Source of the DNA: Nitrosotalea sp.
GTDB taxonomy: Archaea; Thermoproteota; Nitrososphaeria; Nitrososphaerales; Nitrosopumilaceae
DNA length: 63,091 bases
Reading direction: 5' to 3'
NCBI GenBank assembly: GCA_029850515.1
Contig: JARCRW010000029.1
Location: forward strand, 1 to 63,091
Of the stretch, positions 1 to 6,470 are shown piece after piece (the stretch's first letter is position 1; every line of letters begins with the position of its first letter). Both the position numbers and the translations under genes were made by a program. The notes under the pieces are model-generated. The model was not told the DNA's origin. It saw nothing but the letters and a program-made list of their open reading frames with translations, and searched no databases.

Positions 1-153
1 TTTCCCATATATGTGGATTTAATAAAAAATTTTAGTAGGGGATTGTATTACTATGTTACCAGCAGATTTTATGATCCTGAATTTGCGGATATTGTAAAGC
101 ATAAACTCAAAAATACTGTAGAAGTACAAAATACGCTAAACTCCATGAACTGA
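1..153 (+). CDS. C-terminal fragment of an unidentified protein
   Basis: An open frame runs from the window edge to a TGA at 151-153 and gives 50 residues ending in VQNTLNSMN. It has no stop, looks polar and mixed, and contains no motif I recognise. Its start lies outside the window. It is followed after about 25 bases by the promoter of the next gene. The call rests only on an open frame at the edge. Confidence 0.45.
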   Translation, partial: FPIYVDLIKNFSRGLYYYVTSRFYDPEFADIVKHKLKNTVEVQNTLNSMN

Positions 154-177
154 TAACAACTATGAAACCTGTGATAA

Positions 178-190
178 TTATTAAATACTT
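178..190 (+). promoter_or_regulatory. TATA box of the 212-661 gene
   Basis: The A/T stretch TTATTAAATAC is centred about 26-28 bases before the ATG codons at 212 and 215. That is the archaeal TATA-to-start distance, so the transcript should be leaderless or nearly so. This spacing is why an internal ATG is preferred over the GTG at 206. Confidence 0.5.
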
Positions 191-211
191 CTAGAATGTC
201 AATGCGTGGTA

Positions 212-661
212 ATGATGAGTAAAACAATCCTAGCGACTGTTACAGCCGCAGTTCTGGTAGGTGCCTTTGTGGCATTTACACCACTGCAAGCATTTGCAGC
301 AACACAGGTCTTTACAAACCATGAGACAAATGTTTCATTTGGCCCTTATAATGTAGGACCAATTTGTGGCTCAAGCGATAATGTCTTTAGTGGAAAGTTT
401 AACTCCGATGTAACGGTTTGGGACAACAATAAAGCTGATTTTCAAATCAGCGAACACGGTGACCTTACAGACAGCACTACAGGTGCTCATGTGGGACAAG
501 TAAGTGCAGCAGAACATGAGAATTTCAATCCAGGTGGTTTACCAATCACATTCCAGGTAAACGAAGTAGTAACCTGTGATGGCAATGGCCCAGTATTGGG
601 TACTCCATTACACTTAGGTGCTACTGTAGACCAACAGGGTAACGTACACCTACACCAATAA
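212..661 (+). CDS. Small secreted protein of unknown function
   Basis: About 149 residues. Residues 1-30 form a clear Sec signal peptide: a Lys near the start, a hydrophobic core TVTAAVLVGAFVAF, then LQAFA-AT as a likely signal peptidase site. The mature part of about 120 residues is rich in Asn, Gly, Val and His, with one Cys in GPICGS and one in VVTCDGN that could form a disulphide, and it looks like a beta-sandwich. It ends in NVHLHQ. I recognise no family. The start is taken at ATG 212 (ATG 215 is equally possible) because the TATA box at 178-190 fits; a GTG at 206 is in frame. It is monocistronic and followed by a T-rich terminator. Secretion is inferred from the N-terminus and no function is claimed. 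Confidence 0.75.
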   Translation: MMSKTILATVTAAVLVGAFVAFTPLQAFAATQVFTNHETNVSFGPYNVGPICGSSDNVFSGKFNSDVTVWDNNKADFQISEHGDLTDSTTGAHVGQVSAAEHENFNPGGLPITFQVNEVVTCDGNGPVLGTPLHLGATVDQQGNVHLHQ

Positions 662-672
662 GTCACTCATAT

Positions 673-687
673 CTTTTTTATTTTTTT
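673..687 (+). terminator. T-rich archaeal terminator after the secreted protein gene
   Basis: Two T runs, TTTTTT and TTTTTTT, lie 12-26 bases after the stop codon at 661 with no strong hairpin before them. This is the usual archaeal termination signal. From here to the next repeat copy at 864 I see no other feature. Confidence 0.5.
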
Positions 688-863
688 ACACATTATTTTG
701 TAATACGAATGATTTCTACAGAGTCAAAAGTAGGTACATTTAGACATGTTTCACAATGACATGGACTAATGGTTGGACACATGTATTATCTAACCAGAGA
801 TTCAATTCCACCACCTAATTATTGACCTTTTTTCTCAATTGATTTCTTAAAATGAAATGGATA

Positions 864-913
864 GTTTAAGAGAGTTTAATACGACATTAAACTTTTGACA
901 TCGATTCAAAACG
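864..913 (+). repeat. Dispersed direct repeat, copy 1 (with 8-nt insertion)
   Basis: The first 34 bases (864-897) match copy 3 at all but one position. They contain the inverted repeat GTTTAAT-ACGAC-ATTAAAC (874-892) followed by TTTTG. An 8-base insertion (898-905) then separates this core from TCAAAACG (906-913), which in copy 3 follows TTTTG directly. It lies 40 bases before the methyltransferase gene. Copies 2 and 3 have the same orientation. Confidence 0.8.
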
Positions 914-952
914 CAAGTAAGAAATTGTAGAAATAATTTCAAGTTTGTAATA

Positions 953-1573
953 TTGAACTTGAGTAATATGTGGGATAACATATACGAAAAGGACAGTTCA
1001 TTTTTTGGTGAAAAGCCAAGTGACTTTGCCATGTCCTGTTATGATACCATGAAAGATGGATCTGAGACAATACTAGAGTTAGGTTGCGGTCAAGGGCGAG
1101 ATTCTTTATTTTTTGCATCAAAGGGAATTAAAGTAAAGGCATTAGATTACTCACGCCTTGCCATAGAGCAATTATCCAAACGTGCAAAGCAAACTGGTCT
1201 TTCTGTTGAGGCTTCTGTCTATGACGCTACAAGACCACTTCCGTTTAACGATAATGAATTTGATGCAGTATACTCACACATGCTTTTTAGTATGAAATTT
1301 AGTCGAGAACAGTTGAAATTCATTTTCAAAGAAATTAGGAGGGTTTTGAGAAACGATGGGTTTCATTTTTTTTCAGTAAGGAATTATAATGATAAATTCT
1401 ATGGGAAGGGAATTAAAGTAGATGATGAAATTTATGATATTAACGGATTTCAGATTAGATTTTTTACAACACAAGAAATAGAGAATCTCTCTGAGGGCTT
1501 CAAGATATTTGAAATCAAAGAAGATTATGAGGAACCTGTAACACTTTATCTTGTTACCTCAAGGAAATATTAG
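953..1573 (+). CDS. Class I SAM-dependent methyltransferase
   Basis: 206 residues. The N-terminal part carries the Rossmann motif I, LELGCGQGRDS, at about residues 41-51, the acidic motif II end in VKALDYS, and a motif IV-like stretch FDAVYSHMLF at about 102-111. The pattern is that of Methyltransf_25/TehB-like small-molecule methyltransferases; the substrate cannot be read from the sequence. The first start in frame is TTG 953, and ATG 968 (MWDNIYEK) is a plausible alternative because many members begin with W-D-xx-Y. It precedes a rhodanese gene by 36 bases, and the two are enclosed by repeat copies 1 and 2, so they may have moved together. A role in sulphur or metalloid chemistry is only suggested by the rhodanese neighbour. 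Confidence 0.8.
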   Translation: MNLSNMWDNIYEKDSSFFGEKPSDFAMSCYDTMKDGSETILELGCGQGRDSLFFASKGIKVKALDYSRLAIEQLSKRAKQTGLSVEASVYDATRPLPFNDNEFDAVYSHMLFSMKFSREQLKFIFKEIRRVLRNDGFHFFSVRNYNDKFYGKGIKVDDEIYDINGFQIRFFTTQEIENLSEGFKIFEIKEDYEEPVTLYLVTSRKY

Positions 1574-1609
1574 TAATTGTTGGATTATGTTTAAATTAAT
1601 TATCAAAGG

Positions 1610-1924
1610 ATGAATAGTATGGCAGAAATAATTAATGCGGAGAAACTTAAAGAACAAAAAGACGAATTTGTCATAATTGATGTTCGTGAATCAGACGAAC
1701 TTGCTGGAAGACAGATCGAAGGCTCAATAAACATCCCCTTAGGTCTTGCTATACGTAATGCAAGACAGGGAAAACTTGAACACCTGAAAGGTAAGAAAAT
1801 AGTCTGTCATTGTTCCGCAGGTTATAGAGGAAACATTGCCGCTGAAGAATTTTGTAAATGTGGTATCCAAGCAGTAAATCTTGAAGGCGGATTTGAGGCT
1901 TGGAGCAAGTTAAACCAAAAATGA
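1610..1924 (+). CDS. Single-domain rhodanese-like sulfurtransferase
   Basis: 104 residues, the size of a single rhodanese domain (GlpE/PspE type). The N-terminal strand is FVIIDVRESDEL, the usual D-V-R-E signature, followed by IEGSINIPLG. The active-site loop is CHCSAGYRG with the catalytic Cys in CSAGYR, a six-residue loop typical of sulphur-transferring rather than phosphatase-like members. It ends with the usual LEGGFEAW. It would move a sulfane sulphur from thiosulfate or a persulfide to a thiol acceptor in the cytoplasm. The start is ATG 1610, or ATG 1619 (MAEII). It follows the methyltransferase in the same direction and is bounded downstream by repeat copy 2. Confidence 0.9.
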   Translation: MNSMAEIINAEKLKEQKDEFVIIDVRESDELAGRQIEGSINIPLGLAIRNARQGKLEHLKGKKIVCHCSAGYRGNIAAEEFCKCGIQAVNLEGGFEAWSKLNQK

Positions 1925-1929
1925 GATGA

Positions 1930-1969
1930 GTTTAAGCGAGTTTAATACGGCATTAAACTTTTGTCAAAA
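1930..1969 (+). repeat. Dispersed direct repeat, copy 2
   Basis: A 40-base copy differing from the first 40 bases of copy 3 at a single position (GCGAG against GAGAG). It contains GTTTAATACGGCATTAAAC at 1940-1958, a 7-bp inverted repeat with a 5-nt loop, followed by TTTTGTCAAAA. It lies between the rhodanese gene and the convergent small membrane protein gene. Confidence 0.85.
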
Positions 1970-2030
1970 TAGATTTTGTTAAGTTAATGGATATGAAACC
2001 AACTCAATAAGCAGCCAAATCTTTTGCAGG

Positions 2031-2261
2031 TTATTTTCGATCTTTACTACGGATTAATTCCCACGCTACAAAAGCGACTAAACCTGCTAAAACTAGTTTA
2101 CCTTCTGTTGATTTTGGGAGCAAGTCCAATATTGACGATAAGATTTTTTCTTCTTTTGGGGCAAGGCTTAGATGAACTGGTTTTTCATTACCAAGAGCAG
2201 TAAGTAATTTACGATTATCCTTCATGCTCTCCTTTGCTACTTGTAATACCTCTTGGTTCAT
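2031..2261 (-). CDS. Small membrane-anchored protein next to Fic/Doc gene
   Basis: 76 residues. The N-terminal 50 are polar and helical (MNQEVLQVAKESMKDN, then LAPKEEKILSSILDLLP). Residues about 55-70, KLVLAGLVAFVAWELI, form one short membrane segment followed by a basic tail. Its ATG overlaps the TGA of the upstream Fic/Doc-like gene by four bases, so the two are translationally coupled. I recognise no family. Its position suggests a partner or antidote of the Fic/Doc protein, but antitoxins of Doc usually precede the toxin, so this is open. Confidence 0.65.
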   Translation of the reverse strand: MNQEVLQVAKESMKDNRKLLTALGNEKPVHLSLAPKEEKILSSILDLLPKSTEGKLVLAGLVAFVAWELIRSKDRK

Positions 2262-2665
2262 ATTTTCCTAATCCTCTTCGATACATATAAAATTATTTTA
2301 GCCATTGCATCCTCGTTTAATTTAGACCTCTCTTCTTGAACCTCTAGGAGTAATTTTCTAAGATATTCTTGCTCATTTTCATCATCAATTGCGAGCCTAA
2401 AACCATTCAATCTCAAAAGCGTATCTGCACATACGAAGGCAGTTCTTTTATTTCCACCACTAAAGGGCTGTGCCCATGATATTCCACCAAGGATGTAAGA
2501 TGCCTTCATTATGAGATTTTCTTGTTTGTTAACCATATTCAAAATATTTTTTAGTTCATCTCGATTGGCATTTACGGCTTCAAATGCGGTTGGGTTCTGC
2601 TCCAACCATTCTTGTATTATGCCCTTGTTAATCTCAATAACAAGTTCTATAGTGAGTTTGGTCAT
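2258..2665 (-). CDS. Fic/Doc-family protein with altered catalytic motif
   Basis: 135 residues, the length of Doc toxins (about 126). The Fic core is recognisable: a helical N-terminus, then SYILGGISWAQPFSGGNKRT at about residues 57-76. The family motif is HPFxDGNKR or HxFxNANKR. Here the catalytic His is Gln (AQPF) and the acidic/Asn position is Gly, while the GNKR anion-binding loop is kept. Fic enzymes transfer AMP or phosphate to proteins with that His as base, so this protein may be inactive or use a changed chemistry. It is the first gene of a two-gene unit read leftward and lies between repeat copies 2 and 3. No Phd-type antitoxin gene is seen upstream. Confidence 0.75.
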   Translation of the reverse strand: MTKLTIELVIEINKGIIQEWLEQNPTAFEAVNANRDELKNILNMVNKQENLIMKASYILGGISWAQPFSGGNKRTAFVCADTLLRLNGFRLAIDDENEQEYLRKLLLEVQEERSKLNEDAMAKIILYVSKRIRKI

Positions 2666-2676
2666 AGACTTGCTGC

Positions 2677-2718
2677 GTTTAAGAGAGTTTAATACGGCAT
2701 TAAACTTTTGTCAAAACG
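2677..2718 (+). repeat. Dispersed direct repeat, copy 3
   Basis: The fullest 42-base copy: a direct GTTTAAG/GTTTAAT half-repeat, then the hairpin-capable GTTTAATACGGCATTAAAC (2687-2705), then TTTTGTCAAAACG. It begins 12 bases upstream of the Fic/Doc start codon, so on the minus strand it could also overlap that gene's promoter. It is in the same orientation as copies 1 and 2. Confidence 0.85.
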
Positions 2719-2784
2719 GAATTCTAACTGGAAGTTGTTTCCTATGGAGAAGTGTTATGGCAAAAATCTTCAGTTTTTTATGGT

Positions 2785-3474
2785 TTAAAGATTGAACTCT
2801 GACTTGAAATTTTTATAAAATGTTTGTAGATTCTCTTTGACCATCCCAATCTTCTGCGGTATCTGTTTCTCAATTATGCTCGGATGGATGTATGTTGCCT
2901 TGCTTAGTTCTTCCTTTGATTTTTCTAACCAAAGTTTTATGATTGATTCATCTACCTCGAGATGGAACTGTATTCCAACTGCACTACCTATCTTTATTGC
3001 CTGATTCTGATAATGTGATGAATGTGCTAGCCTGATTGCATTCTTTGGCAGATCAAAAGTGTCACCATGCCAATGAAAAACAAGAAATGGGCTCTTTATT
3101 CCATTGAAGAGTTTTGACTGGGAAATATTGTCAAACTCAACGTCATTGTAGAATCCTATTTCTTTTCTGGGTCCCCTGTATACTCTAGCATCAAATGCTT
3201 TGGCGATAAGCTGTGACCCAAGACAAATGCCCAAAACCGGGATCTCTCTTTTTACCGAATCACGAATCAATAACATCTCTTGTTTTAGATATGGAAGATC
3301 ATCATTTGCACTCTCGGGGGCACCAAGTACTATTATGGCATCATATCTAGTCTCTGGAATTTTTTCATTTTTTGCAAGGATTATCTTTGTGTTAAACCCA
3401 TCTGCTTTGAGTAGATCTCCTAACGTCCCAATTCCTTCTATCTTTGTATTTTGGATTATAAGAAATTCTGACAT
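2785..3474 (-). CDS. Class I glutamine amidotransferase-like protein (GATase1)
   Basis: 229 residues, resembling stand-alone GMP-synthase-type GATase1 proteins. The catalytic triad is visible: the nucleophile elbow PVLGICLGSQLIAKAF with Cys at about 102, and IQFHLEVDE with His and Glu at about 171-173. These enzymes hydrolyse glutamine and pass ammonia to a partner; stand-alone members include gamma-glutamyl hydrolase or transpeptidase-like enzymes. No synthetase partner lies next to it, so the substrate is not assigned. ATG start at 3474 and free-standing transcription on the minus strand. It is divergent from the TOPRIM gene at 3519, with about 45 bases for both promoters. Confidence 0.85.
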   Translation of the reverse strand: MSEFLIIQNTKIEGIGTLGDLLKADGFNTKIILAKNEKIPETRYDAIIVLGAPESANDDLPYLKQEMLLIRDSVKREIPVLGICLGSQLIAKAFDARVYRGPRKEIGFYNDVEFDNISQSKLFNGIKSPFLVFHWHGDTFDLPKNAIRLAHSSHYQNQAIKIGSAVGIQFHLEVDESIIKLWLEKSKEELSKATYIHPSIIEKQIPQKIGMVKENLQTFYKNFKSEFNL

Positions 3475-3518
3475 GTGGGTCTGAAAATTGCTTAATAGTC
3501 TAGCTTGTAAATAAGTTT

Positions 3519-3893
3519 GTGAATTTTAAATCAGATGAAATCTACAGAATACAAGGTTTTGTAAAATCGCTCAATTCTGCACATCACAGCATAGTCGTTG
3601 TAGAAGGAAAACGCGATGAGGAAGCACTGAAAAAATTGGGGTTTTCTGGAAAGATATGTCAGTTTCACAGCTTCAAAGGCATCATAAAATTTGCTGATAG
3701 TATGCCCAAGTACAAAAGTCTCATACTGTTACTAGACTCTGACCAAAAGGGACGTTATCTTACAAAGAGGATAATCTCTCAACTTCAGCATAGGATGACA
3801 ATTGATCTCTCGTATAGAAAACAGCTTACCATTATCACAAAAGGCAGGATAAAAAATGTAGAAGATCTATCTGTATACGAATTTGAGGGTTAG
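3519..3893 (+). CDS. Small TOPRIM-domain protein
   Basis: 124 residues made almost only of a TOPRIM fold. The conserved Glu is in IVVVEGKRDEEAL (residues about 25-37), and the DxD pair is in LILLLDSDQKG at about 68-78. Both are needed for Mg2+ binding in TOPRIM nucleases and primases. Small archaeal TOPRIM proteins of this kind are related to the RNase M5/OLD nuclease group, and their exact role is unknown. The start is GTG 3519. It lies 77 bases upstream of dnaG, itself a TOPRIM protein, in the same direction. A joint role in primer or RNA-end processing is an inference from position only. Confidence 0.8.
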   Translation: MNFKSDEIYRIQGFVKSLNSAHHSIVVVEGKRDEEALKKLGFSGKICQFHSFKGIIKFADSMPKYKSLILLLDSDQKGRYLTKRIISQLQHRMTIDLSYRKQLTIITKGRIKNVEDLSVYEFEG

Positions 3894-3970
3894 CGTGAAG
3901 GAACAAGGAATAAGCACTTATATCATGCCGTTAGGAAAAATAATTGATCAAACATTAAGAGGATAATGAT

Positions 3971-5116
3971 TTGCCATATACAGGAATTGTCAAGTATCAC
4001 GTTAAGCTCAGCTTCGACGTCGATGGACTCGTTGAAAAAGCAGATATCATAGGTGCGATTTTCGGCCAGACAGAAGGTCTGCTTGGCCCCGAAATGAACC
4101 TGAATGAACTCCAGAAGGTGTCGAAGGTAGGACGAATAGAAGTCAATACTACGGCCTCGTCTACTCAAACAAAAGGAGATGCTCTGATTCCTATGAGTAC
4201 TGATATCAACACAGCCGCCCTTATTGCAGCTGCCATAGAAAGTATTGATAAAGTAGGCCCATTTCAAGCCAAATTCAAGTTAGATGCAATTGATGATGTA
4301 CGCACTGCTAAGAAAAAGGAGATTGTGGATAGGGCAAAGGATATCGTACAAAAATGGTCTACAAAAACAATCAGCGAAGGTGAGGAAATGCTCAAGGATG
4401 TATCTGATATTGGCTCTGCTGGGAAACTTGCATCATTTGGAAGGGAAAAACTCGCGTGTGGCTCAGGGGTATTTGACTCTCCATGGATAATTCTAGTTGA
4501 AGGTAGAGCAGATGTGATAAATCTATTACGAGCAGGTTTTGATAATGCGCTTGCAATAGAGGGTGCAAGAATTGATGAATCAATAAAATCATTATGTGAC
4601 TCAAAATCCAAAGTGGTTGCATTCCTTGACGGGGATAGAGCAGGTGGATTCATACTAAAAGAACTAAAATCTCTTGTTACTGTAGATGTGGTACACAGAG
4701 CACCAGAAGGTGTCGAAGTGGAAGAGCTAACTCCTATGCAGATTGCAGACATTCTCAAAGACACTGCCGAAGACATGAAAAAGGAGACTGCAAAACCAGT
4801 GCTCAAGGATTCAAAGGATGAACCAATTGCTAATGTTGTAAAGAAGGTATATCCGCAGCTCAATGAATCATTAGAAGCAATAGCTCTTGATGATGGTACA
4901 AATCAACTCTTCAAGGTACCAGTAAGCGAGGTTGTAGGAAAACTTGCTCCTGGCTCTGGTATCAAGTTTTTGATACTTGATGGGATCATAACACAAAGAC
5001 TAGTAGACTCTGCAAAACAAGCTGGAATTGGGTATTTGATTGGCCACAGAATGGCTAATCTCAAGTCCACTGATGGATTGATACTCAAAACATTTACAGA
5101 GCTTGGTGTTGCATAA
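3971..5116 (+). CDS. dnaG: Archaeal DnaG-like primase
   Basis: 381 residues, close to the usual archaeal length of about 400. The N-terminus KYHVKLSFDVDGLVEKADII is the archaeal DnaG signature. The TOPRIM domain spans about 170-255, with the catalytic Glu in ILVEGRADV and the DxD in VAFLDGDRAGG. The C-terminal part carries the helical archaeal extension. In archaea DnaG makes short RNA primers and also associates with the exosome in RNA decay and polyadenylation. It starts at TTG 3971, which gives the expected N-terminus, just after a TATA-like stretch near 3915. The riboflavin kinase gene begins five bases after its stop, so the two are probably co-transcribed. Confidence 0.95.
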   Translation: MPYTGIVKYHVKLSFDVDGLVEKADIIGAIFGQTEGLLGPEMNLNELQKVSKVGRIEVNTTASSTQTKGDALIPMSTDINTAALIAAAIESIDKVGPFQAKFKLDAIDDVRTAKKKEIVDRAKDIVQKWSTKTISEGEEMLKDVSDIGSAGKLASFGREKLACGSGVFDSPWIILVEGRADVINLLRAGFDNALAIEGARIDESIKSLCDSKSKVVAFLDGDRAGGFILKELKSLVTVDVVHRAPEGVEVEELTPMQIADILKDTAEDMKKETAKPVLKDSKDEPIANVVKKVYPQLNESLEAIALDDGTNQLFKVPVSEVVGKLAPGSGIKFLILDGIITQRLVDSAKQAGIGYLIGHRMANLKSTDGLILKTFTELGVA

Positions 5117-5121
5117 AATTA

Positions 5122-5817
5122 ATGCCAGAACTAAAGATTCAACATATTCTTACACTTGCAGAACTTTTTACCAAGGGCGCGCGTTATAATTTTGTTCCAA
5201 TAACTACATCTTCTCTTGGAAAGAGTATCAACAAGTCACAACAGGCTGCATCAAAACATCTCATGGAACTGGAAGCAAGTGGATATGTGGAAAGACTTCG
5301 AAGCGGACAAAAGGTCTCTGTTAGAATAACAACCAAGGGTCATTCTGAAATGATCAGGATATCTTCTGTGTTAAAATCAAGCCTCGAGTCAGTTCCCGCA
5401 CATTTGGAATTCAAGGGAATGATAATCTCTGGAATGGGCGAGGGCGCATATTACATGTCAATGAAGGGATACACAAAACAATTCAAGACAAAGCTTGGTT
5501 ATGTTCCATTTCCTGGAACATTGAATGTAAAACTAAAGGACAAGGAATCAATTGAAGCCAAGCGCTCACTTGATGCATATACTGCAATATTGGTAGATGG
5601 TTTCTCAGACGGTAAGAGGACATATGGATGGGTAAAATGCTATCCAGCAAAAATAAACGGCATCAATGCAGCACTGATTCTACTTGAACGTACTCATCAC
5701 GATGATTCCATAATTGAGCTGATCTCAGAGGAAAATATCAAAAAGGCAACAAAACTCTCTACCGGTTCAAAAGTTACAATACGGGTTCCAATAAGTGTAA
5801 AACCTGTCTTGGGTTAA
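5122..5817 (+). CDS. ribK: CTP-dependent riboflavin kinase with N-terminal winged helix
   Basis: 231 residues in two parts. Residues 1-85 form a winged-helix DNA-binding domain (QQAASKHLMELEASGYVERL). Residues about 95-231 form the archaeal RibK domain with GMGEGAYYMSMKGY and LGYVPFPGTLNVKL. RibK makes FMN from riboflavin using CTP rather than ATP. The winged-helix fusion is known in several archaea and suggests that the protein also regulates transcription in response to flavin. It ends on TAA 5815-5817, sharing two bases with the stop of the convergent FAD synthase gene, so both steps from riboflavin to FAD lie tail to tail. Confidence 0.93.
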   Translation: MPELKIQHILTLAELFTKGARYNFVPITTSSLGKSINKSQQAASKHLMELEASGYVERLRSGQKVSVRITTKGHSEMIRISSVLKSSLESVPAHLEFKGMIISGMGEGAYYMSMKGYTKQFKTKLGYVPFPGTLNVKLKDKESIEAKRSLDAYTAILVDGFSDGKRTYGWVKCYPAKINGINAALILLERTHHDDSIIELISEENIKKATKLSTGSKVTIRVPISVKPVLG

Positions 5818-6431
5818 ATTCCATAAATTGACTTGCCATAGTCATTTTCTATCTTTGAACTCTTGATGTCTGGTATTGGAGACTGGAGTCTTGCAATTGA
5901 TACATCGATTCCAATCTTTTTACATCCATCTATTATGAACTTCTCTTGATGTACCTGATCATAGCCTAGCGCAATGATATTTGGCTTGATAATCTCGACT
6001 GACTTGAATATGTTACCTTCGTATCCTACTATTGCATAGTCTACCATTGAAAGTGATCTTACCAAGTCCTTACGAAGTTCCATGTTGTGTAGCGGGATTC
6101 GATTCTTCATTTTTTGTGCGGTCTTGTCAGTTGCAATAACTACAACTAACACATTGCCAAGGGCCTTTGCTGCCCTGAGGGTATGGATATGTCCTGGATG
6201 AATTATGTCAAAAACTCCTCCAGCCAGTACAACCCGTATGGAATTTCTTCCAAATTCAGTGAGGGTTTTTTTATTATTTTCAATAAACCCATTTTTTACA
6301 AGATAGTCTATTTTTTCTTGGATGTAATCTGGGCTGAGGGAAAGCTTTTTTCGTATGATGTCAGTGGCAGTATCGCCTGAAAGTGATGCCACAAAAAAGG
6401 CCGTAATTATCTCTTTATCAAATGCATCCAA
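5814..6431 (-). CDS. ribL: FAD synthase (archaeal RibL) with N-terminal winged helix
   Basis: 205 residues. Residues 1-60 look like a small winged helix (IQEKIDYLVKNGFIENNKK). From about 67, RVVLAGGVFDIIHPGHIHTL gives the nucleotidyltransferase HxGH motif (HPGH). IIALGYDQ follows; the usual ISSTxxR-type end is replaced by IPDIKSSKIE. RibL adenylates FMN to FAD. Its stop overlaps that of ribK on the opposite strand. Both flavin enzymes here carry N-terminal helix-turn-helix regions, which is unusual as a pair. It is read leftward, 39 bases after dph5. Confidence 0.9.
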   Translation of the reverse strand: MDAFDKEIITAFFVASLSGDTATDIIRKKLSLSPDYIQEKIDYLVKNGFIENNKKTLTEFGRNSIRVVLAGGVFDIIHPGHIHTLRAAKALGNVLVVVIATDKTAQKMKNRIPLHNMELRKDLVRSLSMVDYAIVGYEGNIFKSVEIIKPNIIALGYDQVHQEKFIIDGCKKIGIDVSIARLQSPIPDIKSSKIENDYGKSIYGI

Positions 6432-6470
6432 ATCTTATCACTAGAGCGAAACTATTACAATTTGATTTAT

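Noticed and set aside
780-830. A stretch resembling the T-arm and 3' end of a tRNA upstream of repeat copy 1
   Set aside because: ATTCAATTCCACC gives no base-paired T stem and no acceptor partner was found, so it is not a tRNA attachment site.
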